From Myxococcaceae bacterium (GTDB lineage Bacteria; Myxococcota; Myxococcia; Myxococcales; Myxococcaceae), in the NCBI GenBank assembly GCA_019694595.1, contig JAIBBQ010000020.1, positions 1-56,309 on the forward strand: a stretch of DNA of 56,309 bases, written 5' to 3'. The translations under genes were made by a program, and so were the position numbers. Of this stretch, positions 40,718 through 48,016 are shown in pieces. Position 1 is the first letter of the stretch, and each line of letters starts with the position of its first letter. Below the pieces are notes generated by a model, which made no database searches, was not told where the DNA came from, and worked only from the letters and a program-made list of their open reading frames with translations.

Positions 40718-41947
40718 TCAGACCCGCGGGCGGATCACGATGGCGTCGGGCCGGGACAGGTAGTGGTTGGCGTCGATGTTGGTGGTGACCTGGTCGGCGA
40801 AGGCGGTGTGGCTGGTCTGCGCGCCGACGCACTTGCCGTCGCCGGTGTACATCACCACGTGCCCGTTCATGAGGATGAGGTCGCCCGGCTGCATCGCGCT
40901 GGTGTTCTTGGGCACCTGATCCGCCCACTGCGGCCAGCTGCTCTGCATCGCGCCCGTCCAGTTGGCGGGGAGGTGGATGCCCGCCTGCGCGTAAGCCGCG
41001 GTCACCAGGCCCGAGCAGTCGAAGTAGCGGTGCCCGTTCGAGTCGACGCGGTCGCCGAAGCGGCCGGCGGTCTGGCTGTAGCCGACGTTGGGGTCATTCG
41101 CCTGCGCGATGGCCCACTGCGCCACCTGGTTGCGCACCGCCTCGGGCCGGTGCGCTTCCTGGTACTCGGGCGACTGCGCGAGCACGAAGTTGAAGGCGCC
41201 GCGGATCTCCTCGGTGGAATGCCCCTGCCCCGCGAGCTCCTGACCCCACGCCGCGGTGCGCGCCTGCTCGTCGGCGGTGGGCGCGCGGCCCAGCATCTCC
41301 TGGTACGCCGCGCGGCCCTGCCACTCGGGCCCCTGCCGGGTGACGAACTGGAACGCCGCGCGCACCTCCGCGGTCGACTTGCCCTGCGCCACCAGGCTCT
41401 CGCCCCACGCCTTGGCCTTGGCCTGCTCGTCGGCCGTCGGCAGCCGGCCCAGCTCTTCCTGGCTCACCGAGCGCGCCTGCCACTCGGGGCCCATGCGGGT
41501 GACGAACTCGAAGGCGGAGCGCATCTCGCCGGTCGACTTGCCCTGGGCCTGCAGGTCCTTGCCCCAGGCGATGGCCTTCTCCAGCTCCTCCGCGGTGGGC
41601 GCGCGGCCGAGCTCCGCCTGGGAGACCGACTTCGCCTGCCATTCCGGCCCGGCGCAGATGACGTACTTGAAGGCCGCGTTCACCTCGTCGGGGCTCTTGC
41701 CCTGCGCGGTGAGGGTGTCGGCGAACGAGCCGAAGCGGCGCAGCTCTTCGGCGGTGGGGGCCCGGCCGAGGTTCTCCTGGAAGGCCGCGGTGGTCGCCTC
41801 GGCGTGCGGCGCGACCACCTGGGCCTGTGCGCGCGCCTGGGTGGGGCCCACGAAGCCGTCGACGCGCTGGACCTGGGGGCGCGCCTTGGGGGTGTGGACC
41901 GGGCTGAAGCGGGGCTGAGTCGCGGGCTGCAGTCGAACAGGAGCCAT
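40718..41947 (-). CDS. NlpC/P60 peptidase with four 53-residue N-terminal repeats
   Basis: 409 aa from ATG 41947; an upstream GTG at 41974 would add nine residues. No signal peptide is apparent. Residues 57-267 hold four tandem repeats of exactly 53 residues, each with LGR-x-PTA-(E/D)-E followed by helices and a GPEWQ or SPEYQ end, like DUF4214-type helical units. The C-terminal 130 residues are an NlpC/P60 domain with YFDCSGLVTAAYAQAG (catalytic Cys 311), QPGDLILMNGHVVMYTGDG (His 363) and a third polar residue nearby. NlpC/P60 enzymes cut peptidoglycan stem peptides. Without an export signal it may be released through a contractile or other secretion route, or act inside. Confidence 0.88.
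   Translation of the reverse strand: MAPVRLQPATQPRFSPVHTPKARPQVQRVDGFVGPTQARAQAQVVAPHAEATTAAFQENLGRAPTAEELRRFGSFADTLTAQGKSPDEVNAAFKYVICAGPEWQAKSVSQAELGRAPTAEELEKAIAWGKDLQAQGKSTGEMRSAFEFVTRMGPEWQARSVSQEELGRLPTADEQAKAKAWGESLVAQGKSTAEVRAAFQFVTRQGPEWQGRAAYQEMLGRAPTADEQARTAAWGQELAGQGHSTEEIRGAFNFVLAQSPEYQEAHRPEAVRNQVAQWAIAQANDPNVGYSQTAGRFGDRVDSNGHRYFDCSGLVTAAYAQAGIHLPANWTGAMQSSWPQWADQVPKNTSAMQPGDLILMNGHVVMYTGDGKCVGAQTSHTAFADQVTTNIDANHYLSRPDAIVIRPRV
41144..41779 (-). repeat. Four tandem 159-bp units coding 53-residue repeats
   Basis: The LGR-PTA start recurs at residues 60, 113, 166 and 219 of the NlpC/P60 protein, an exact 53-residue period. Units 2 and 3 are most alike; 1 and 4 are more diverged. 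The constant length suggests duplication without slippage since. Confidence 0.85.
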
Positions 41948-42040
41948 GCTTGATTGTCGCTCCGCAGGTGACACCCGCCCGTGCGCAGGAGCAAACCGAC
42001 CTGACAGTTGGTCCGCGCAACGTGCGACGCCGGTCTGCGA

Positions 42041-42063
42041 GGCCTCCGCCGCCCCCGAGGCTT
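42041..42063 (-). terminator. Possible weak terminator hairpin after the GH76 gene
   Basis: Directly after the stop, the minus strand has GCCTC and GAGGC separated by a 10-nt G-rich loop. No T-tract follows, so this is at most a weak intrinsic terminator or a chance stem in GC-rich DNA. Confidence 0.2.
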
Positions 42064-44082
42064 TCAGCGCCAGCGGCTGGAGTCGCGACAGCCGAGGTGG
42101 GCGGTGACCTCGAGCTGGTCAGGCGCCCCCGGGAACGTGCAGCGGCCCCCGAGCGCCGTGACGCACTGCAACACCCCGCCCGAGCGAACGTCGGCGCCGA
42201 AGGGCCGGGCCTCCGCCGCGGTCCAGGTGACGCGGGTGCCGCCGTCGACGGCCTCCACCTGGGCGGCGAGGGGCGCCCCGGGCGGCGCCTGGAGGTAGCT
42301 CACCGGCTTCGTCGAGCGACTGGCACAGGCGCTCGCCGCTTCGACCCAGGCGAGGTGCCAGCCAGGGCTCACGCTCGACGGCGTGCAGCAGCGGCCGCTG
42401 CCCTCGCAGACCACCTGGCCGTCGACGATGGCGCGGTAGTGGGTGGCGCCGCGGGCGCGGCTCCAGCAGAGGTCGGGGGCACCGCATGCGCTCTGCCCGG
42501 GCGCCGGGGCGGTGAGGAAGAAGGGCTCGGGGGCCGGCTCGGCGCACGCGGGGGCGGGCTCCACCAGCAGCGCGTCGAGCTCGGCGCCGCCGCTGCCGCC
42601 GTCGGGCATCACCAGCACCAGCTGGTGGCGGCCGGCGCCGAGGAGCACCGGGTCGAGCGCGGAGAGCGCACTGGCACCGCCGTCGGTGGCCGGCAGCTCG
42701 AAGACGCCCACGGTGTGGCCGTCGAGCACGGCCTCGCGGCGCGCCCCGGTGCTCCGCGTCGCGTAGCGCAGCGACAGCCGCCGAGGCCCTTCGTCAGGCA
42801 GCGTGAAGTCGAAGGCCAGCCGCTCGACCGGGAGGCCCGGGCTCCACAGCGCCGCCCAGCCGGTGAACCCCGCGCGCGGCGCGACGAAGGTCAGCCGGTC
42901 GAGGACCGCGTCCTCGGCCTCGCGCACGAAGGCCTCGCTCCCGCCGGCCGGTGGACCGCCGAGCAGGTTCGCCCAGCGGTCGATCGCGAAGGTGGCGCTC
43001 ACCTGCTGCGCGAGGGTTCCGTCACCGGCGTCGGCCGGGCCGGCCCAGTCGACAGCGAAGCGGCCGGTGTCGCGTTCCCGGGCGAGCTCGTACGCGCCGC
43101 GGGCCGACTGCTCGAGCACCTGCGTCAGCTCGGGCCGCGGGTCGACCGCCTCGAGGTTCGCCAGGTAGCGAAAGGCGATGCCCTTGAAGAGCGGGCAGTC
43201 CTCGCCAGCGCAGTCCGGCGGGGCGCCGTCGGAGAGGATGCGCCCCACCCCGGCGTCGGCGGTCTCGGTGGCGAGGATGGCGCCGGCGAAGGCGTGCGCA
43301 TCGTCGAGGTAGGCGCGCTCGCCGGTCACCCGGTGCAGCTCGAGCGCGGCGCCCACCAGCTGCCCTTCGTTGTAGGTGAACTTCCACCGGTTCCGGTGGC
43401 CGTCGGCGTTGATGCTGTCGGTGACCTCGAAGGTGACGGGGTCGACCATCTCGGCTTTCCAGTACGCGTACACCTGGCGCGCGAAGGAGAGGTAGCGCTC
43501 GTCGCCGGTGCGCGCGTACAGCCGGGCGGCGGCGATGGTGGGCCCTCCGTTCGACGCGGTCGCCTTGCTGGTGTGCGCCACGTCCCACCACACCCCGCCG
43601 GGCCGCGGGCCGCAGCAGGTGGTGTCCCACGCCGCGAGGATGTCGTCGAAGATGGCCTGGGCGCGGCGGAGATCCTTCTCGTCGCCCGAGGCGTCGTACG
43701 CGCGCACCAGGGCCATCACCATCCAGTTCTTGTCGTCGTAGAGCCCGGCGCTCCAGCCGCGCGCGTCCTGCGCCCGGAAGAAGGTGTCGGCGAGTCCGGT
43801 GGAGGCGGCGCCGTGGGTACGCTCGGCACCGTCGAGCAGCGCGTCGAAGGCCTGGGCGGCGTTCCAGTACGACGCGGGGAAGCCGTGGATGATGGTGGCC
43901 CGGTCGAAGAAGCCCGCCGGCCCGTTCCAGAAGCGAGTCAGCAACGCGTGCAGCGCTTCATCGGCCCGCGCGTGCGCCTCGGCGTGTGGAGACGCTGGCT
44001 CGGCGGGCTCGAGCGCCGGCGAGCACGCGGCGAGCGCCACCACGGCGGCGGTCACCGGCATCAGGGGGGAGCAGCGGCTCAT
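42064..44082 (-). CDS. GH76 alpha-mannanase-like lipoprotein with CBM-like and Fn3-like modules
   Basis: 672 aa. The signal peptide has a lipobox (ALAAC, Cys 20). Residues 30-370 match glycoside hydrolase family 76: an (alpha/alpha)6-type helical run with GLYDDKNWMVMAL, where the Asp-Asp pair at 116-117 corresponds to the catalytic pair, and GGVWWDVAHTSKATASNGGPTIAAARLY and KFTYNEGQLVGAA. Residues 400-520 are beta-rich and resemble a CBM6/35-like sugar-binding module; the C-terminal 150 residues carry Cys pairs and an Fn3-like fold. GH76 endo-alpha-1,6-mannanases cut fungal and bacterial mannans, so a predatory or scavenging role is plausible. No sugar-transport genes flank it. Confidence 0.88.
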   Translation of the reverse strand: MSRCSPLMPVTAAVVALAACSPALEPAEPASPHAEAHARADEALHALLTRFWNGPAGFFDRATIIHGFPASYWNAAQAFDALLDGAERTHGAASTGLADTFFRAQDARGWSAGLYDDKNWMVMALVRAYDASGDEKDLRRAQAIFDDILAAWDTTCCGPRPGGVWWDVAHTSKATASNGGPTIAAARLYARTGDERYLSFARQVYAYWKAEMVDPVTFEVTDSINADGHRNRWKFTYNEGQLVGAALELHRVTGERAYLDDAHAFAGAILATETADAGVGRILSDGAPPDCAGEDCPLFKGIAFRYLANLEAVDPRPELTQVLEQSARGAYELARERDTGRFAVDWAGPADAGDGTLAQQVSATFAIDRWANLLGGPPAGGSEAFVREAEDAVLDRLTFVAPRAGFTGWAALWSPGLPVERLAFDFTLPDEGPRRLSLRYATRSTGARREAVLDGHTVGVFELPATDGGASALSALDPVLLGAGRHQLVLVMPDGGSGGAELDALLVEPAPACAEPAPEPFFLTAPAPGQSACGAPDLCWSRARGATHYRAIVDGQVVCEGSGRCCTPSSVSPGWHLAWVEAASACASRSTKPVSYLQAPPGAPLAAQVEAVDGGTRVTWTAAEARPFGADVRSGGVLQCVTALGGRCTFPGAPDQLEVTAHLGCRDSSRWR

Positions 44083-44122
44083 CGGCGGGTGAGCCTCGCC
44101 GTTCTCCCGGGCGAACGCACCC

Positions 44123-45676
44123 TCAGCGGCGACGGCGCGCGAGCACGGCGGCGGCGGCGAGGAGCAGCGGCCCCAGCGCGCTGGCGCTGCAGCCGCCCGA
44201 GGCCGGGTTCGCGGCCCCCAGGTTGGCGGGCGCCGGCACCCCGGGCTGCACCGAGCCCTTCACCGGTCCCGGGACCGAGGCGTCGGGCGCTGCCGTGCCG
44301 GGCACCGAGGCGTCGGGGGTGAACTCCGACGGCGGGCCCTCGCGGCCGGGCGGCATCCCTTCGGGGACCCCGGCGTCGTCCGACGGCGCGCTGGCGGGCG
44401 GCCCGGCGTCGACCTGGAAGGAGGTGCCGTCGCGCTGGCAGAGCCCCTTCGCGCAGCCGGCGTCGGCCGCGGAGCAGTCGGCGGTCTGCTTGAGCGTGCA
44501 GGCGTCGGAGCACTTCTCGTCGACGCAGCCGTGCCCCATCGCCGCGCAGTCGGCGGTCTGCTTCGCGGTGCACCCGTTGCCCGCGCACGCCCCGCCGGAG
44601 CAGGTGCCGTCGACCGAGTGGCAGCCGAACTTCGCGCAATCGGTCGCCTGTCGGGCGGTGGAGCCCGAGCCAGTGCAGGCGCTCCCGCCACTGCAGGCGT
44701 GGTCCACGCAGCCGCAGCCCTTGGCCTTGCAGTCGGTGGTCTCCTTGCCGGTGCAGCCGCTGCCGGGCCCGAAGCCGCCCGCGCACTGGTGGTCGACGCA
44801 GTTGACGCCGAACGCCGCGCAGTCGTGCGTCTCCCGCCAGGTGCAGCCGGTGCCCGCGCACGCCGCGCCGCCGTTGCACTTGTGGTCCACGCAGCCGCAA
44901 CCGAACTTCGAGCAGTCGACCGTCTCCTTCGCGGTGCAACCCGAGCCCGGAGCGGTGCCGCCCGCGCAGGTCCCGTCGGCGCACCCGGCGCCGAAGCCGC
45001 CGCAGTTGGTGGTGTGCTGCGCCGAGCAGCCGGAGCCGGGGCAGAAGCCGCCGCTGCACGCGTGGTCCACGCAGCCGCAGCCGAAGTTCCCGCAGCCCTG
45101 GGCCTCGCCCATGGTGCAGTTGTCCTCGGTGTTGCCGCACGGGCCACCGCCCGGCCCGCCGCCCAGGTATTCCCAGTGCCAGATCTCGCTCGGCACGGTG
45201 CGCTGGAAGCCGTACGCCAACCCGTGCGCGGAGAGCCAGTTGTAGACGCCGGGCGCGCTGGTGTTGAGGTCCAGCGCGTGGCCGCTCTGGTGGTTGGAGT
45301 AGCCGGGCTTCGCCGCCAGGTTGCAGCTGTTGCAGTTGCAGTTCACGTAGCAGGCGTAGAGGTACTGCTGCTCGCTCATGGTGCGAAAGCCGGACACCAC
45401 CGCGATGTTCACGCCCTGCTGCGCGGCCGCGGCCTGCATCACGGCGTACGCGTTCGCGGTGCTGACCTCGACCGGCTTGCCGTCGGCCGTCACCACCGTG
45501 ATGGTGAAGGCGCTGCCGTTCGAGTACCCGGTGTCGGTCCGCGAGCTGCACGACACCAGGCCTTGCTGCGCCGAGGTGAAGTCCTGCACCGGCTCCGACT
45601 CCCGCTCCTCCGACAGCCCCGACGGTCCACAGCCTCCGAGGAAGAGCACCGCCACCGCCGGCCACGCGACTCGCAT
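44123..45676 (-). CDS. VanY-type D-Ala-D-Ala carboxypeptidase with Cys-rich repeats and MYXO-CTERM
   Basis: 517 aa from ATG 45676; in-frame codons upstream are less likely because TAGAAA lies 7 nt before this ATG. The N-terminus has a lipobox (FLGGC, Cys 16). Residues 50-175 are an M15B peptidase: VVSGFRTMSEQQYLY, YSNHQSGHALDLN (zinc His and Asp) and EIWHWEYLGGG (catalytic Glu and His). Residues about 185-400 consist of Cys-rich units of about 37 residues with GCVDH-x-C-x-GG. The C-terminus has a Pro/Asp/Ala linker and GGCSASALGPLLLAAAAVLARRRR, split here as GGCS, helix and Arg tail, which is a MYXO-CTERM. It cleaves peptidoglycan peptides at the surface. Confidence 0.92.
   Translation of the reverse strand: MRVAWPAVAVLFLGGCGPSGLSEERESEPVQDFTSAQQGLVSCSSRTDTGYSNGSAFTITVVTADGKPVEVSTANAYAVMQAAAAQQGVNIAVVSGFRTMSEQQYLYACYVNCNCNSCNLAAKPGYSNHQSGHALDLNTSAPGVYNWLSAHGLAYGFQRTVPSEIWHWEYLGGGPGGGPCGNTEDNCTMGEAQGCGNFGCGCVDHACSGGFCPGSGCSAQHTTNCGGFGAGCADGTCAGGTAPGSGCTAKETVDCSKFGCGCVDHKCNGGAACAGTGCTWRETHDCAAFGVNCVDHQCAGGFGPGSGCTGKETTDCKAKGCGCVDHACSGGSACTGSGSTARQATDCAKFGCHSVDGTCSGGACAGNGCTAKQTADCAAMGHGCVDEKCSDACTLKQTADCSAADAGCAKGLCQRDGTSFQVDAGPPASAPSDDAGVPEGMPPGREGPPSEFTPDASVPGTAAPDASVPGPVKGSVQPGVPAPANLGAANPASGGCSASALGPLLLAAAAVLARRRR
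44440..45120 (-). repeat. Tandem Cys-rich modules in the VanY-type protein
   Basis: Roughly six related units alternate C-x-C-VDH-x-C-x-GG with PGSGC-TA-x-ET-DC. Each has several conserved cysteines, so each unit is probably a small disulphide-knotted domain. Unit lengths are about 36-38 residues with small variations. Confidence 0.75.
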
Positions 45677-45683
45677 GCGTGGT

Positions 45684-45689
45684 TTTCTA
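45684..45689 (-). promoter_or_regulatory. Candidate -10 box for the VanY-type gene
   Basis: Minus-strand TAGAAA ends 7 nt before the ATG at 45676, with no Shine-Dalgarno between. This supports the 45676 start over upstream codons. Confidence 0.35.
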
Positions 45690-45745
45690 GGGGAACCCGG
45701 CCGTCGTTTCCTCTCGCGCACGAATGCTCAGAAACCTGACCGTGT

Positions 45746-45763
45746 CGTCACATCACGGTGACG
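45746..45763. promoter_or_regulatory. Palindrome in the VanY/OYE divergent region
   Basis: CGTCAC-ATCACG-GTGACG: 6-bp half-sites around a 6-bp centre, in the 189-bp gap between divergent genes. The shape suits a dimeric repressor such as a TetR or MarR type. No regulator gene is adjacent. Confidence 0.4.
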
Positions 45764-45774
45764 TGGCCCGGGAG

Positions 45775-45788
45775 CGGCGGATCCGCCG
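45775..45788. promoter_or_regulatory. Second, 14-bp palindrome in the same divergent region
   Basis: CGGCGGATCCGCCG is a perfect 14-bp palindrome 11 bp after the first palindrome and 77 bp before the OYE start. It could be an operator or a chance GC-rich palindrome. Confidence 0.3.
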
Positions 45789-45865
45789 TGACCCGACGCG
45801 TCAGACCGGCGAAGGCCGCGAAGTGATTGCGTGGCGCCGGTCAAAGCCGCGACGCTCCCCCGACG

Positions 45866-47062
45866 ATGGGCGCCTCGCTGTTCGAACCGGTTCGGCTGGG
45901 GCCACTGACGCTGAAGAACCGCACCATCCGCGCGGCGGCGTTCGAAGGCATGGCCCAGGGCCACCAGGTGACCGACGCGCTCATCGGCTACCACCGGCAG
46001 GTGGCCGAAGGCGGCGTGGGGCTGAGCACGGTGGCCTACGCGGCGGTCGACCGCTCCGGTCTGTCCTTCCCGCACCAGCTCTGGGTGCGCCCGGAAGCGC
46101 TCGACGGGCTGCGCGCGCTCACCGCAGCGATCCACCAGGGCGGAGCGAAGGCCTCCATCCAGCTCGGGCACTGCGGGAACATGGCGAAGCGCGCGGTCGC
46201 CGGGGAGCGGGCGCTGGCGCCGTCGGCGCGCTTCAACCTCTACGGCCCGGTGTGGCCGCGCGCGATGACCGGGGCCGACATCGCGCGGGTGGTGGCGCGC
46301 TTCGCGGAAGCGGTGGCGCTGGCCATCGATGGCGGCTTCGACGCCGTGGAGATCCACGCGGGGCACGGCTACCTCATCAGCCAGTTCCTCTCGCCGCTCA
46401 CCAACCGGCGCACCGACGCGTACGGCGGGCCGCTGGAGCACCGCCTGCGCTTCCTGCGCGAGGTGATGCGCGCGGTGCGCCAGGCGGCCGGGAGCCGGAT
46501 CGCGGTGCTGGTGAAGACCAACCTCCACGACGGGGTGGCGGGCGGCGTGACGCCGGAGGAAGGCGTGCTGGTGGCCCGCGCGCTGGAGCAGGAAGGCGCC
46601 GACGCCCTGGTCCTCACCGGAGGCTTCGTCAGCCGCGCGCCGATGGCCATCATGCGCGGCGCGATGCCCATGGCGGAGATGACCAGGCGCATGCAGCCGT
46701 GGTGGCTCAAGGCCTTCGCCCGGGCCTTCGGCGGCGCGCTGGTGCCAGAGATGCCGTACGCCGACACCTATTTCCTCGAGGAGGCGAGCGCGGTGCGCGC
46801 GGAGGTCACGCTGCCGCTGGTCTACGTGGGCGGCGTCGCCTCGCAGGCCGCGGCGGACGCGGTGCTGGCGCGGGGCTTCGACGCCATCGCCATGGCGCGC
46901 GCGCTGATCCGCGAGCCCGACTTCGTGCGCCGCCTCGAGGCCGAGGCCGGACTGCGCCGCGCGAGCCCGGCGCGCTGCGACCACTGCAACCACTGCGCGG
47001 CGCGCATCTACACCACGTCGATGGCGTGCCATCACTGGCCGCAAGGCGCTGCCGCGCCGTGA
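45866..47062 (+). CDS. Old Yellow Enzyme-family flavin oxidoreductase
   Basis: 398 aa from ATG 45866. FEPVRLGPLTLKNRTIRAA opens the FMN TIM barrel; QLGHCGNMA is the strand after the active-site Thr/Cys position; IHAGHGYLISQFLSPLTNRRTDAYGG is the hallmark catalytic and FMN-binding segment; VYVGGVASQAAADAVLARGFDAIAMARALI is the phosphate-binding end. The C-terminus has RCDHCNHCAARI plus a later Cys, close to the Fe-S cluster motif of 2,4-dienoyl-CoA reductase-like members, but the large FAD/NAD domain of those enzymes is absent. It is coupled by GTGA to an SDR gene, so both may act on one alpha,beta-unsaturated carbonyl or ketone. Substrate unknown. Confidence 0.92.
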   Translation: MGASLFEPVRLGPLTLKNRTIRAAAFEGMAQGHQVTDALIGYHRQVAEGGVGLSTVAYAAVDRSGLSFPHQLWVRPEALDGLRALTAAIHQGGAKASIQLGHCGNMAKRAVAGERALAPSARFNLYGPVWPRAMTGADIARVVARFAEAVALAIDGGFDAVEIHAGHGYLISQFLSPLTNRRTDAYGGPLEHRLRFLREVMRAVRQAAGSRIAVLVKTNLHDGVAGGVTPEEGVLVARALEQEGADALVLTGGFVSRAPMAIMRGAMPMAEMTRRMQPWWLKAFARAFGGALVPEMPYADTYFLEEASAVRAEVTLPLVYVGGVASQAAADAVLARGFDAIAMARALIREPDFVRRLEAEAGLRRASPARCDHCNHCAARIYTTSMACHHWPQGAAAP

Positions 47063-47862
47063 GCGAAGGCCGAGCCACCGCGGACTGGGCGCTGGTCACC
47101 GGGGCCTGCTCGGGCATCGGGCTCGCCATCGCGCACCAGCTCGCGGCGCGGGGACACCCGCTGGTGGTGGTGAGCCACCGCGCGCAGGCGCTGGAGGAAG
47201 CCGCCCGGGCGCTCGCCGCGCAGCACCAGGTGCAGGTGGAGCCGCTGTGCGTCGACCTCGCGCGCGAGAGCGCGGCGGCCGAGCTCATCGCCCACGTCGA
47301 GCGGCTGGGCATCGAGCCGATGGTGGTGGTGAACAACGCCGGCGTCTTCTTCTTCGGCGAGGTGGCCGACGCCGACCCGGCCAAGGTGGCGGGGCTGCTG
47401 CAGCTGCACGTGGTGACGCCGTCGCTCCTCTCCCGCCACTTCGCCCGCGCCATGCGCGCGCGGCGCCGGGGCCACCTGCTCTTCGTCTCCAGCATCTCGG
47501 CGTGGAACGACTTCCCCGGCATCGCGCTGTACGGCGCGAGCAAGCGCTACCTCAAGTCCTTCGGCCTCGCGCTGCGCGCCGAGCTCGCGGTGTGGGGCGT
47601 GAACGTCACCGTGGTCGCGCCCGGCGCCACCGCGACCGGGCTCTACGAGTCCACCGTGGTCGACGTGCAGAAGGCCAGGCGCTTCGGCGTCATGGCCGGC
47701 CCGGAGTTCGTCGCCCGCGCTGCCGTGCAGGCGATGTTCGCCGGCCGCGCGCTCTCGGTCCCCGGGGTGACGGCCAAGCTCTTCGCGTGGGCGATGTGGC
47801 TCGCCCCGAGGTGGGCGATTGTGCGCCTGCGCCGCTGGGCACCCTGGCTGCCCAGGCCCTAG
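47059..47862 (+). CDS. Short-chain dehydrogenase/reductase
   Basis: 267 aa starting at a GTG overlapping the OYE stop. Classical SDR motifs: LVTGACSGIGLAIA (TGxxxGIG cofactor loop), VVVNNAGVFFFG (NNAG), VSSISAW (catalytic Ser) and LYGASKRYLKSF (Tyr-x3-Lys). PGATATGLYES follows the active site. A His rather than a basic Arg at the end of beta-2 (VVVSHRAQ, with Arg next) suggests NADPH preference, tentatively. The C-terminus ends in a hydrophobic, Trp/Arg-rich segment (FAWAMWLAPRW) that could touch the membrane, as in DltE/YqjQ-type relatives. Probable partner of the OYE. Confidence 0.93.
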   Translation: MSEGRATADWALVTGACSGIGLAIAHQLAARGHPLVVVSHRAQALEEAARALAAQHQVQVEPLCVDLARESAAAELIAHVERLGIEPMVVVNNAGVFFFGEVADADPAKVAGLLQLHVVTPSLLSRHFARAMRARRRGHLLFVSSISAWNDFPGIALYGASKRYLKSFGLALRAELAVWGVNVTVVAPGATATGLYESTVVDVQKARRFGVMAGPEFVARAAVQAMFAGRALSVPGVTAKLFAWAMWLAPRWAIVRLRRWAPWLPRP

Positions 47863-48016
47863 AGCCGCCGCGCCGCGTCGGCGCCGGCGCCTCCCCCGGC
47901 GTACACGAAGTTCAATCTGGAGCATCGCCGTCCGGCCCGGCGCTCGAGCAACCTGCCGGAACTGCTGGCGGCCGCCCGGGACGCCCGGTGGCATCGCGGC
48001 TGCTTTTTGGGCCCCC

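Noticed and set aside
47989-48004. A sigma-54-like GG-N10-GC element before the giant Ig-repeat gene
   Set aside because: Only TGGCA and TGCT match, two flanking positions fail, and it would put the transcript start almost on the ATG. Chance is likely in GC-rich DNA.
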